A stretch of 64,000 nucleotides of DNA from Butyrivibrio sp. (GTDB lineage Bacteria > Bacillota > Clostridia > Lachnospirales > Lachnospiraceae): the NCBI GenBank assembly GCA_015056585.1, contig SVFZ01000004.1, positions 1 to 64,000 of the forward strand. Direction: 5' to 3'. Shown one piece after another: positions 19,401-27,205 of this stretch. Below the pieces are notes generated by a model, which was given only the letters and a program-made list of their open reading frames with translations, searched no databases and was not told where the DNA came from. The translations under genes were made by a program, and so were the position numbers. Within the stretch, counting starts at the first letter, position 1. Every line of letters starts with the position of its first letter.

Positions 19401-19709
19401 ATCTATGCTACCAGATCCACTGCAGATACTCTTAATGAGAACGGTGTTTCTGCCCGCAAGATCAATCGTATCAGCCAGGAATCACCTACGGTCATCGACC
19501 TTATCCTGGGTCACAAGATTGACCTTGTTATCGACACACCTACTCAGGGACGCGACAAGAGCCGTGACGGTTTCCTTATCCGTCGTACTGCCATCGAGAC
19601 CGGTGTTAATGTAATAACAGCGCTCGATACTGCAAGAGCCCTGGTTACAAGCCTTGAAAATGAGAGCACTGAGGAAACACTGACACTGGTTGACATTGCA
19701 AAGTTGTGA
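16416..19709 (+). CDS. carB: Carbamoyl-phosphate synthase large subunit
   Basis: Makes carbamoyl phosphate from bicarbonate, ammonia and two ATP. The 1097-residue chain has two homologous halves: each begins with a VLVIGSGPIVIGQ-type loop (residues 9 and about 586) and has an ATP-grasp core (RPAYTLGGSGGG and RPSYVLGGQGMQ). The C-terminal domain is the allosteric MGS fold. A low-complexity Ser/Ala/Glu linker of about 25 residues just before the second half is longer than usual. The last codons lie in a 26-bp tandem duplication, so the extreme C-terminus is defined by that repeat. It forms an operon with carA. Confidence 0.97.
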   Translation: MPKNKDVKKVLVIGSGPIVIGQAAEFDYAGTQACRSLKEEGIEVVLVNSNPATIMTDKDIADEVYIEPLTVKVLEQIIEKEKPDSILPTLGGQAGLNLGMELDESGFLKSHGVKLLGTTAETIRKAEDRQEFKDTMEKLGQPVAASLVVHNVSDGVAFAKKIGYPVVLRPAYTLGGSGGGIAYNQVQCEEILENGLRLSRANEVLVERCISGWKEIEYEVMRDSAGNCITVCNMENIDPVGVHTGDSIVVAPSQTLSDKEYQMLRSAALSIIDELKITGGCNVQFALHPTSFEYCVIEVNPRVSRSSALASKATGYPIAKVAAKIALGYTLDEIKNAITGKTYASFEPALDYCVVKFPRLPFDKFITAKRTLTTQMKATGEVMSICTNFEGAMMKAIRSLEQHVDCLTSYDFSDLDDDELLERLKVVDDQRIWVIAEALRRGISHEEIHDITMIDLWFIDKLHTLVKMELKLLRAGEKNSAGKNGSLEDAKKIISFDTLLEAKRLEFPDTVISRLTRFSVEVLRKLRDEYNIHATFKIVDTCAAEFAAQTPYYYSVYNGPDSEDEAALGASDESSASTSGKARKKILVLGSGPIRIGQGIEFDYCSVHATWAFKKAGFETIIINNNPETVSTDFDIADKLYFEPLTREDVENIVRLEKPDGAVVQFGGQTAIKLTQDLMEMGVKIYGTDAKDVDAAEDREIFDQILEQTQIKRAQGATVYTAEEAKEVANRLGYPVLVRPSYVLGGQGMQIALSDEEIEEFMNIINRYAQDHPILVDKYLQGVETEVDAVCDGEDIVIPGIMEHIERSGIHSGDSISVYPAQSLSEKVKETIAEYTRRLAKALHVIGLINVQFIAVGDEVYIIEANPRSSRTVPYISKVTGIPIVDLAAEVMMGKKLKDLGYTPGLQPEAGYVAIKMPVFSFEKIRGAEISLGPEMKSTGECLGISKNFNEALYKAFLGAGVNLPKYKQMIITVKDADKGEIIDIARRYKKLGYIIYATRSTADTLNENGVSARKINRISQESPTVIDLILGHKIDLVIDTPTQGRDKSRDGFLIRRTAIETGVNVITALDTARALVTSLENESTEETLTLVDIAKL

Positions 19710-19732
19710 CACTGGTTGACATTGTAAAGTTG
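19681..19732 (+). repeat. 26-bp tandem duplication across the carB stop codon
   Basis: The unit beginning TGACACTGGTTGACATTG occurs at 19681-19706 and again at 19707-19732 with one base difference (C to T). The carB stop codon (19707-19709) is the first triplet of the second unit, and a third partial TGACA follows. Confidence 0.85.
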
Positions 19733-19759
19733 TGACATTTGTTTTATGGAAATAAAAAT

Positions 19760-19788
19760 AGAGCCCTGGCATGCCAGGGCTCTTTTTG
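19760..19788 (+). terminator. Terminator of the carAB transcript
   Basis: A 24-bp perfect palindrome (19760-19783; arm AGAGCCCTGGC) is followed by TTTTT. Confidence 0.92.
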
Positions 19789-19811
19789 GTTCATAATTCT
19801 TTGTGACTGTA

Positions 19812-20729
19812 TCAAAGCTCTCCGAACTTTTCCTTGTACTGCTTGAGAAGGGCTTCTTGCTCTGAGATGGTTTTGTCCTGTTCTGAGATGGTTTTGTCTT
19901 GTTCAGAAATGGTTTTGTCCTGATCAATGATAGTTTTGTCTTTTTCATTTATAATAGTGGCGAACTTTTTAGTGGCTTCGGATACGCCGTCTTCCTTAGC
20001 TTGTTTAAGCTCATCTGCCATAAGTTCTTTTAATGCTTCACACATGGTTTGATCTTCTCCTTTCATGATTTCAAACAGTGTTTTGTTAGCGGTTGAGCTA
20101 ACTTGAAGTACTGCATCAGCATTGCCTTTATCCCCAGGGACGTTAAACTTTGATGCCTCAGTGATAAAAGCCTTGATATCGTCAATATCAGCATTCTTGG
20201 ACATTATCCTGAGGACTTTGAAGATATCTTCCTTGAGCTCACGGGTGACAACGATGTATATCGGAATTGCTATTATTCCGGATACTGAATATACTCCCGG
20301 GCTGTGGCATGTAATTATGTAACCATTGTTAATTAACTGCTTAAGAAGAGCATGTGGTTTTGAATGCCTGAAAATTGTTATTGTTAGCTCGCTGGAAGGA
20401 ATAACATCTTTACTATGACCAAGCCCTTTGTATAGAGCGGCATAGCCTATGACCTTCCATACGACATCGATATTAAGCTCATCATAGGGATTCTTATATT
20501 CGACTATATTATAAGTCTTAAAAAATCGACCGATGGCATTGTCGATTGCTGTTCCGGGATTGACTTTTACTAATAGAAAATCAATCCGGAGGGGTTGCTT
20601 AGAAAGAGAGTGTTCTCTTTCAATAGCCAGTTGATCTTTGTAATCGCGAAAGACAAGCTCTAATCCACCGGCAAAACCTGAGTGCCAATCAATCTGAGCC
20701 TTGGATTTGCGATTATTGTTTTTACTCAT
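19812..20729 (-). CDS. PD-(D/E)XK-like protein with heptad-repeat C-terminal tail (paralogue group A)
   Basis: About 305 residues. ATG at 20729 is chosen because GGAGGTG (20741-20747 on the minus strand) lies 11 bp before it; a TTG at 20762 is in frame. RIDFLLVKVNPG followed by NIVEYKNP gives the D...ExK spacing of a PD-(D/E)XK nuclease fold. The C-terminal 55 residues are Lys/Asp/Glu-rich coiled coil with repeated DKTISEQ heptads. Such proteins are common, often multicopy, in rumen Lachnospiraceae and are annotated as hypothetical or transposase-like nucleases; activity is unproven. It shares a long conserved leader with the gene at 45819. It converges on carB. Confidence 0.8.
   Translation of the reverse strand: MSKNNNRKSKAQIDWHSGFAGGLELVFRDYKDQLAIEREHSLSKQPLRIDFLLVKVNPGTAIDNAIGRFFKTYNIVEYKNPYDELNIDVVWKVIGYAALYKGLGHSKDVIPSSELTITIFRHSKPHALLKQLINNGYIITCHSPGVYSVSGIIAIPIYIVVTRELKEDIFKVLRIMSKNADIDDIKAFITEASKFNVPGDKGNADAVLQVSSTANKTLFEIMKGEDQTMCEALKELMADELKQAKEDGVSEATKKFATIINEKDKTIIDQDKTISEQDKTISEQDKTISEQEALLKQYKEKFGEL
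19852..19945 (-). repeat. 21-bp coding repeats in the coiled-coil tail
   Basis: About four imperfect 21-bp units (core GATGGTTTTGTC on the plus strand) encode the DKTISEQ/DKTIIDQ heptads. The unit length keeps frame and heptad phase if copies are gained or lost. Confidence 0.8.
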
Positions 20730-20762
20730 TCGAATTATAACACCTCCAAATAATGCAGACAA

Positions 20763-20960
20763 TTAACGTATGCGTTAAAATCTGCAGCGATAATATTGTT
20801 ACATATTCCTAAATCGCGGGATTTAATCATGAGATCTCTAAGAAACGTAACTAGATGTGCCTGATCATTGGCACGAGTAATAGCATATCACATAAATCTT
20901 AAGAAATTAGTGCGAAAAATCTTAAGATTTTATGTAGACACAGAAAATGCAAAAGATAAT
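20763..20960 (-). promoter_or_regulatory. Conserved leader and CTTAAG inverted repeat upstream of gene 19812
   Basis: The gap 20763-21094 holds no gene. CATAAATCTTAAG at 20891-20903 faces CTTAAGATTTTATG at 20921-20934, about 160 bp before the start codon. A second hairpin GTGCC/GGCAC lies between it and the gene. Nearly the same sequence, in the same order, recurs at about 46950-47075 before the minus-strand gene at 45819. It may be a promoter with operator, or a structured 5' leader. Confidence 0.6.
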
Positions 20961-21045
20961 GAGTGAAGTGGCCAGAATTTTAAACAATTAATCGTTAATC
21001 TCTTTTGATCTAATGGACGTATCTATTACAAATGATGACTAATAC

Positions 21046-21073
21046 TTGACGGTTAGTTCTGCTATAATATAGT
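21046..21073 (+). promoter_or_regulatory. Promoter of the lipoprotein gene
   Basis: TTGACG at 21046-21051 and TATAGT at 21068-21073 with a 16-bp spacer. A TATAAT at 21063 is also present but is too close to the -35 box. Confidence 0.55.
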
Positions 21074-21094
21074 AGTTAGAAAGAGGGAGATATT

Positions 21095-21970
21095 ATGAAA
21101 AAATACAGTAAATACATAGCAGCGATTCTTGTATGCGCTACATGCATGCAGCTTTCTGCCTGTGGGATTTCGGATATACCGGGATTATCAGATGTTGCCG
21201 GAATAGCTGATAGCGCAGATCAGAATGGCAGTGACATTGATAGTGATACATTAAGTAAAGCTTTTTCTGAGAAGCTTGATCAGGGAAAAGAGATTATAGA
21301 AAACTCTGAAGAGGGAATCAGCGCATTTAAGGATACAGCTGAGGATATCAATGAATTTGCTGATCAGGCAACCGAATTTGTCAGTAAAATGGCGGAAGAT
21401 ACTGATGCAAAGGGCATTATCGACAAACTAAAAAAAGCGACAGACTCTGAAAACAAGACTGGTGATACAGATAATAGTAGCAACTCTGAAGCAGACAGCA
21501 AAACAACAGATGACAGTAGCAACTCTGCAACAGACAGCAGCGGCGAATCCGCAGGTCTTCTTACAAGCACCGCGGATATAAATCTCACCAGCGCGGATGG
21601 GGGTACCAAAAACTACACCTTTGTATATGACGGCGAAACATACAAGGCAAAGCACACCGCCGATCATTGGACGATTTATGACTCCTATAAGATCAACAGT
21701 AAGTCAGACATGATGATCATATGCCAGGCTCTTATCGACCTTTATCCTGTGCACGGCAGTGATATGGTATCCTACAGAACTGCAGAAGATATGACGTTTG
21801 AGTGGCAACAGCACAATATAGGTTATATTTTCCTTGGGGAAAAGAGTGAGTGGGCTTCGCACCTTAAAGATGTTGATTTTGATCCTGCAGATCAGGGAAA
21901 AACCTTTGACGAAATATATAAGGACAGAACCGGAAAAGAATTCAAGTTCAGCGATTTTCTTTCTGACTGA
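21095..21970 (+). CDS. Secreted lipoprotein with Ser/Asp/Thr-rich linker, unknown function
   Basis: Residues 1-22 are a lipoprotein signal peptide ending in the lipobox LSAC. Residues about 30-120 are acidic and helical. A low-complexity Ser/Asn/Asp/Thr linker (about 125-155) leads to a compact C-terminal domain of about 125 residues, with NYTFVYDGETYKAKHTADHW and a Trp/Asp-rich end. I do not recognise that domain. AGAGGGAG precedes the ATG. It probably sits on the outer face of the membrane as a binding or assembly protein. Confidence 0.85.
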   Translation: MKKYSKYIAAILVCATCMQLSACGISDIPGLSDVAGIADSADQNGSDIDSDTLSKAFSEKLDQGKEIIENSEEGISAFKDTAEDINEFADQATEFVSKMAEDTDAKGIIDKLKKATDSENKTGDTDNSSNSEADSKTTDDSSNSATDSSGESAGLLTSTADINLTSADGGTKNYTFVYDGETYKAKHTADHWTIYDSYKINSKSDMMIICQALIDLYPVHGSDMVSYRTAEDMTFEWQQHNIGYIFLGEKSEWASHLKDVDFDPADQGKTFDEIYKDRTGKEFKFSDFLSD

Positions 21971-22003
21971 AATATACTTGGCTAGAAAAATATACAAGTT
22001 TTA

Positions 22004-22081
22004 GAAGCATCAAGATTGGCTGCAAGATAGGAATTACAAGCTATCGAAGCATCAAGATCAGCTACAAGATACGAATGCATT
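22004..22081 (+). repeat. Imperfect 42-bp direct repeat in the 21971-22118 gap
   Basis: GAAGCATCAAGATTGGCTGC at 22004 is followed at 22046 by GAAGCATCAAGATCAGCTAC, each continuing AAGATAG/ACGAAT. It is noncoding and close to the DUF1961 start. Confidence 0.6.
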
Positions 22082-22118
22082 AAGCATAAGAATTATCAAT
22101 ATATTTTCGGGGGAAAAT

Positions 22119-22778
22119 ATGGGGAAACTGATTTACGAAAATCATCTGGCAAAAAAAGAAGACATCGAAGGCTTCGTGCTTGAGGGACAGGCCGACATTT
22201 CCTTTCCTGAGGGAGCGATGAGACTAAAGAGTGTGATTGACCCATCAGAGGGACAGAAGGCAAACTTTGTTCTGTGGTGTCCGGTGTCATTTCCGTCTGA
22301 TGTCTGCATTGAGTGGGAATTTAAGCCCATCAAAGAGCCGGGGCTGGCAATAATGTTTTTTGCAGCAAAGGGAAGAAACGGTGTTCCTGTTCTGGACAAT
22401 AGCCTTGCAAAAAGAACCGGCGAGTATCCTCAATATCACAGCGGAGATATCAACGCTTTCCATGTCTCATACTTCAGGAGAAAAGAAACGGATGAGAGAG
22501 CTTTCCATACTTGTAACCTCCGGAAAAGCTACGGCTTTCATCTGGTGGCGCAGGGTGCGGATCCGATTCCCGATGCTTCCAAGGATTCGCAGTGGTACAG
22601 AATTCGCGTGGTAAAAAGAAGTGGACATGTCACATTCTTTATTAACGACCTGCAGATCTTTGAATTCATTGATGACGGTATGACATACGGGGATATCCTG
22701 ACAAGTGGATGCGTGGGCTTCAGGCAGCTTGCGCCGATGGTGGCAGAGTACAGGAATCTGAGAGTGACCTGGTTATAA
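22119..22778 (+). CDS. DUF1961 family protein
   Basis: A 219-residue cytosolic protein of the DUF1961 family, a concanavalin-like beta-sandwich whose members are often found beside polysaccharide-degradation genes. Visible family blocks include MFFAAKGRNG, RTGEYPQYHSGDINAFHVSYF, AFHTCNLRKSYGFHLVAQGAD and GFRQLAPMVAEY. CGGGGGA lies before the ATG. There is no signal peptide. It stands alone here, with no sugar-lyase neighbour, so its substrate is not suggested by context. The biochemical role is not established as far as I know. Confidence 0.85.
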   Translation: MGKLIYENHLAKKEDIEGFVLEGQADISFPEGAMRLKSVIDPSEGQKANFVLWCPVSFPSDVCIEWEFKPIKEPGLAIMFFAAKGRNGVPVLDNSLAKRTGEYPQYHSGDINAFHVSYFRRKETDERAFHTCNLRKSYGFHLVAQGADPIPDASKDSQWYRIRVVKRSGHVTFFINDLQIFEFIDDGMTYGDILTSGCVGFRQLAPMVAEYRNLRVTWL

Positions 22779-23179
22779 ACTGTGATTTGGAATCTCAGAG
22801 ATACATGGCTATAAACTGTGAATATATTAGAAAAAAATAGCTTCCGAATCCTGTGAACAAAGATAAAAATGGCGAATATTTATTAAAAAAGTCTATCGAC
22901 AATATAGTGACATTATTGATATGAAATAATAATCACAAACAAATCATATCAAAATAAACTTTTAGTACAACGATAATATACTAAAAGTATCACGCGAAAG
23001 TATTATTATACATCTAAAAGACGTACACACGTTCAACAAAAAATAAAATATATATAAACTATCAAAAACCACTTGAAAGATATTTATAGGAGCGTAAAAT
23101 AAAAACATAGCGACGTTAAGTGAGGAAATTATCGTCCTCGCGTAAAAAAACTTGATTATGAAGGGAGATGTTTAAAGTT
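22779..23179 (+). promoter_or_regulatory. 400-bp AT-rich gene-free region upstream of the secreted protein
   Basis: No ORF is credible here. A 10-bp perfect inverted repeat, ACTTTTAGTA at 22958-22967 with TACTAAAAGT at 22979-22988, could be an operator or hairpin. A smaller GAGGA/TCCTC hairpin lies close to the start codon. I could not pick a promoter with confidence. Confidence 0.45.
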
Positions 23180-23839
23180 ATGAGCATGAAACTAGTTAGG
23201 AGAATGCTTACAGCAGTACTCGCAACAACACTTGTAGTTGGTTCCGCATTAACTGTAAGCGCAGCACCGACAACCAAGTCATCCGCTCCGGCAGCAGAGG
23301 CACCTGCTCCTGTACAGGAAGATTCAGCTCCTGTTGATGAGACAGTAGTTCCTGCTACAACACCTATGACAATTGGTGGCGCAACAATCAAATCTGATGT
23401 TGCAGGATCAATCGCTATTCCTAAGACAGCACCTATCGCAGGCGTAGTTCTTCGTGAATCAGCAGCTAACATTAAGGCAGCAGCTAGCCTTGCCAAGAAC
23501 GAGACTCCTTATGTAAGAGCATACGAGATCACAGCTAAGAAGAGCCCTGCAGCTTTTGCATCAATCAATGCAGCAGCTACAGCAGCAGGCGCAACAGTTG
23601 TCGACGCTGTTAATATCGATCTTGGAAAGCTCGCAGGCGGAAAGTTCAGCGACCTTCCGGCAGGCGTTTCAGTTCCTACAACAATCGGTGTAAAGAATGC
23701 AAACGGCAGAACACTTGCAGTAGTTAAGGTTCTTCCTGGTGGAGCAACAGAAATCCTTCAGGATACTGACGACAATCCAGCAACTGTTACATTCCCTATT
23801 ACAGGTGGATTTGCTGCATATGCAGTTATCGCATTTTGA
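23180..23839 (+). CDS. Secreted Ala-rich protein of unknown function
   Basis: Residues 1-29 form a signal peptide (basic SMKLVRR, a hydrophobic core, cleavage at VSA/AP). A Pro/Ala/Val linker follows, then a domain of about 150 residues that is very rich in Ala, Thr and Val, low in charge and without Cys. ATG 23180 is preferred because AGGGAG (23162-23167) is 12 bp upstream; ATG 23168 abuts that site. The stop codon overlaps the next ATG (TGATG), so it is translationally coupled to a GT-C-like membrane protein. A cell-surface, possibly glycosylated, structural protein is plausible but unproven. Confidence 0.82.
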   Translation: MSMKLVRRMLTAVLATTLVVGSALTVSAAPTTKSSAPAAEAPAPVQEDSAPVDETVVPATTPMTIGGATIKSDVAGSIAIPKTAPIAGVVLRESAANIKAAASLAKNETPYVRAYEITAKKSPAAFASINAAATAAGATVVDAVNIDLGKLAGGKFSDLPAGVSVPTTIGVKNANGRTLAVVKVLPGGATEILQDTDDNPATVTFPITGGFAAYAVIAF

Positions 23840-25662
23840 TGTCAGACCAAACTAAAGGTAAATGCAAGGAGCAGTCGGGCAAAGACTGCTTCTTGTTTTA
23901 TAAAAACAACATATATCTGATTTTGGGGATGGGTATTGCTGTTTCTATATGTATGTATGGAATTTTAAGTATTTGTGGGTTTTCTGCTTTTCCGGATGAG
24001 TTCGGATACTGGTCGCCGGCCGCAGCCGTTCTGGGCTATGACTGGTCAGAGATAACGGGGCTTGGATCGTATTATTCATATGGCTATAGCGCTCTATTGG
24101 TCCCGATCCTGCTTTTTTTCCATAACGCAATAACTGCATACAGAGCTGCGATAATACTCAATCTTGTGCTGCAATGCTTATCAATGGTGCTTTTTGTTTT
24201 CATCACCAAAGAGCTTTATCCTGATGAAAACAGAAATGCAAGAGCGATCATTGCTGCAATTGCGGCTTTATACCCTGCGTGGATGTTCTATGTCCAAACG
24301 ACGATGGCGGAGGCTGTGCTTTATTTTGGCCTGACCCTGACAATTTATCTGATGTTGCGCTTTTTTAAAAAGCCGGGCATCATCACAGGTCTTTTCCCTG
24401 CAGTGCTGCTGGTGTATCTGTACATGGTCCATATGAGATGTATTGGGGCTATCGGGGCAGGCATCTGCGTAATCCTTCTGTGGATGATCTCGCAGAAGAA
24501 GAGGAAAGACGGCAAACATCGCAGGATATGGTTATTGTTTCTTCTTTTAATAGTTCTTTTTGCAGGAACCTTTATCTTAAAGGATAGGATCATTCAGATC
24601 CTTTATCACAACACTTCAAAAGATGTACTTTCCTGGAATGATTATTCAGGTATCATGTTCAGGATAAAAAAGATCATAAGCCTTAAGGGTCTTTCATATC
24701 TTCTCAAAGATTTTTGCGGTAAGGCCCTATATATGGGACTTTCCACCTTTGGTATCGCATATTTCGGAATCGCAGGATGCGGAAAAAGAGCTTTCGCAGC
24801 ACTTGGGAAACTCAGAAAAAAAGAGACATCCTACATCGATTTCCTTTGGATATATATTTTTTTGACAGTAGTATTTCAGTTTCTTGTGGCGCTCATCTAT
24901 CTGAACGGAGCATCGGCGCCGGAGGCAGACAGGCTGGACAACTTCCTGCACGGAAGATATATAGATTTTTTCCTGCCAATTCTGTTTGTGATAGGGCTAG
25001 AGGAGATGCTGAATGGGCAAAAGACCTATCTCGGTATGATTGTTACCCTCCTTGCCTATATGGTCCTTGTGCCGGTGGCTTATCAAGTGATCGTTACCAA
25101 TAATGTGCAGATGCGTAACGCCCACGATTTTACGATGGTGGGGATGAGCTACTTTATTGAGACGCCGCTTACGGATACACTCTCTTATTTCAAAAAAGAG
25201 GTGCTGCTATCTGTGGGGCTCACGCTCCTTGTAGACATCTGCATTTTGGGCTGCAGAAAACTTAAACAAAAGCTGTTTGTGACGATGATAGTGGTAATTC
25301 AGGTCCTTCTGGGAGTGAAGGCCTGTTCGCAGTTTATTTTCCTGAACCAGAGTTATATCTACGAAGATGTGATGATGGCGGATGTGCTACAAAACGTAAC
25401 GGACAAGTACCCGGATAAAAAGGTTCTTCATATCTTCGAGGCGGATGTTCCCTATATCCAGCTGGTGCAGTTTGGCTGCAGGGACATTCCCATATCTGTC
25501 GTGAATGGTGAGGACAGGGACATAGACATATATGAGTATATGGACGCAGAGACGATACTCATAACCTGTGAGAGCCAGGACTATGAAGAAATTCTTGATG
25601 ACTATTACGATGAGAAATGGCAGCTGGGCCATTTGAGGTTATATTACAACGACACTAAGTGA
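23839..25662 (+). CDS. Polytopic membrane protein, GT-C-type glycosyltransferase-like
   Basis: About 607 residues with some 11-13 membrane helices and a final soluble domain of about 110 residues. The first external loop has FPDEFGYWSPAA; an acidic Asp-Glu pair in this place is the usual mark of GT-C enzymes, which use polyprenyl-phosphate sugars outside the membrane. No closer family is evident. Its ATG overlaps the stop of the secreted-protein gene, and it is followed by an SH3 protein and a polyprenyl-phosphate-type GT2, which could supply its donor. It probably glycosylates a surface polymer or protein. Confidence 0.8.
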   Translation: MSDQTKGKCKEQSGKDCFLFYKNNIYLILGMGIAVSICMYGILSICGFSAFPDEFGYWSPAAAVLGYDWSEITGLGSYYSYGYSALLVPILLFFHNAITAYRAAIILNLVLQCLSMVLFVFITKELYPDENRNARAIIAAIAALYPAWMFYVQTTMAEAVLYFGLTLTIYLMLRFFKKPGIITGLFPAVLLVYLYMVHMRCIGAIGAGICVILLWMISQKKRKDGKHRRIWLLFLLLIVLFAGTFILKDRIIQILYHNTSKDVLSWNDYSGIMFRIKKIISLKGLSYLLKDFCGKALYMGLSTFGIAYFGIAGCGKRAFAALGKLRKKETSYIDFLWIYIFLTVVFQFLVALIYLNGASAPEADRLDNFLHGRYIDFFLPILFVIGLEEMLNGQKTYLGMIVTLLAYMVLVPVAYQVIVTNNVQMRNAHDFTMVGMSYFIETPLTDTLSYFKKEVLLSVGLTLLVDICILGCRKLKQKLFVTMIVVIQVLLGVKACSQFIFLNQSYIYEDVMMADVLQNVTDKYPDKKVLHIFEADVPYIQLVQFGCRDIPISVVNGEDRDIDIYEYMDAETILITCESQDYEEILDDYYDEKWQLGHLRLYYNDTK

Positions 25663-25676
25663 TAAGGGGTTTAGTC

Positions 25677-26216
25677 ATGAAAAAAGTATTGCTTACGCTA
25701 ATTTCTTTTACTGCAGTCCTGGCACTGGTTTTGCTTCCTGTAACAGCGATTGCTTCGGATACAGCAATCTCTTTTTCCACGGATGCGCAGAGCGTGGCGG
25801 GGCAGGTAATGACGCTTACTCAGGATACAAAGGCCTATGCAGAAGCGGATGAAAGCTCTGAAGAGAAGGCGACCTTTTCAAAGGGCGAGACGGTATACGT
25901 GGTTGAGAGCATTGATGGCTGGTATCAGATCTTTTTCAAGGGAGAAAATCTGTATATCCCGGCGGGCAGCTTTACTGAGGAAGGGATCGCAAGCGCCATG
26001 GAAGCGAACGAGGAACTGGCAAAAGAGGTTTCGAAGGAGCTTTCGCAGGCTGAAAAGGATGATTTCGCCGCAATAGAAAATTATGAACTAAAGAAAATGA
26101 GCGACCGCAACGTTTTCATCTGGAAAATAGTCATTGTAGTACTGACTATTGCTATTGTTGCTGTTTCCATAGTTATCGGGATCATGAATGCGAAAAGCAG
26201 TAAGGAAAGCGAATGA
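25677..26216 (+). CDS. Membrane-anchored extracytoplasmic SH3-domain protein
   Basis: A 179-residue protein. ATG 25677 has AAGGGG 7 bp upstream. Residues 1-27 are a signal sequence ending near AIAS. Residues about 45-95 form a bacterial SH3 domain (TKAYAEADESSEEKATFSKG, then DGWYQIFFKGENLYIPAGSF). A charged helix follows, and a C-terminal membrane helix near 150-170 with a Lys/Ser tail. SH3b domains usually bind cell-wall peptides. Its stop overlaps the next start (ATGA), linking it to the glycosyltransferase run. Confidence 0.85.
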   Translation: MKKVLLTLISFTAVLALVLLPVTAIASDTAISFSTDAQSVAGQVMTLTQDTKAYAEADESSEEKATFSKGETVYVVESIDGWYQIFFKGENLYIPAGSFTEEGIASAMEANEELAKEVSKELSQAEKDDFAAIENYELKKMSDRNVFIWKIVIVVLTIAIVAVSIVIGIMNAKSSKESE

Positions 26217-27205
26217 AGCTGATAATCCAGATTCCCTGCTTTAACGAGGAAGAGACCCTCAGACAGACTTTGGATGACCTCCCTCGCAGGATTGAAGGGG
26301 TAGACGAAATTGAATATCTTGTCATAAACGATGGCAGTAGCGACGAGACCACCAGGGTAGCCAAGGAGTGGGGCGTCGACTACATTGTTAACTTTACCCA
26401 GAACAAGGGTCTTGCCAAGGGCTTTATGGCGGGAATTGACGTGGCTCTCGAGAACGGTGCGGATATCATCGTCAATACTGATGCGGATAATCAGTACAGG
26501 GGAAAAGACATTCCGAAGCTCATTGAGCCTATCATCAAACAGGAGGCGGATATTGTGATCGGAGAGAGACCGATTGACGATACTGCCGATTTTTGCTGGA
26601 TGAAAAAGAAGCTTCAAAGGCTTGGAAGCTGGGCTGTGAGGCAGGCATCAAACACGGATATTCCGGACGCCCCCAGCGGCTTTCGCGCTTTTTCAAGGGA
26701 AGCGGCATTAAGACTCAACGTGGTAAATGACTATACCTATACCCTTGAGACCATTGTTCAGGCGGGAAGAGAGAAAATCCCGATCGTCAGCGTTCCGATA
26801 GAGACCAATGAGGCACTTCGTCCCAGCAGGCTCGCAAGGACCATGTTTGCCTACGTAAGAACCTCCATGCTGACCATCCTCAGGGCATACCTTGTGTACA
26901 AGCCTCTTAAGGCATTTTTGTTCCTGTCGCTGTTTCCGACGATTCTGGGAATCATCATATGGATAAGGTTTCTGTACTACTTTTTCACGGCGGGCGGCGC
27001 CGGACACATCCAATCACTGATCTTTGCCTGTACACTAATCATCATCGGCTTTGTGTGCGTGATGATCGGAATACTGGGGGATACTATCTGCGCCAACAGA
27101 AAGATCCTGCAGGATGTTCAGTATCATACAAGGAAGCAATACTATGACGGAGTCAAGCTTTCAGAACCTCGTAAAAGGGAAGAATGTCGTATATATTACC
27201 GTTAA
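26213..27205 (+). CDS. GT2 glycosyltransferase, polyprenyl-phosphate sugar synthase-like
   Basis: A 330-residue family 2 enzyme with the GT-A start LIIQIPCFNEEETLRQTL, donor-site VINDGSSDET, the DxD-type NTDADNQY, and DAPSGFRAF. Two C-terminal hydrophobic helices (near 230-255 and 265-290) anchor it. This is the layout of dolichyl/polyprenyl-phosphate mannose or glucose synthases. Such an enzyme could charge undecaprenyl phosphate for the GT-C-like protein encoded upstream. Its 3' end overlaps the next gene by 62 bp. Confidence 0.88.
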   Translation: MKLIIQIPCFNEEETLRQTLDDLPRRIEGVDEIEYLVINDGSSDETTRVAKEWGVDYIVNFTQNKGLAKGFMAGIDVALENGADIIVNTDADNQYRGKDIPKLIEPIIKQEADIVIGERPIDDTADFCWMKKKLQRLGSWAVRQASNTDIPDAPSGFRAFSREAALRLNVVNDYTYTLETIVQAGREKIPIVSVPIETNEALRPSRLARTMFAYVRTSMLTILRAYLVYKPLKAFLFLSLFPTILGIIIWIRFLYYFFTAGGAGHIQSLIFACTLIIIGFVCVMIGILGDTICANRKILQDVQYHTRKQYYDGVKLSEPRKREECRIYYR

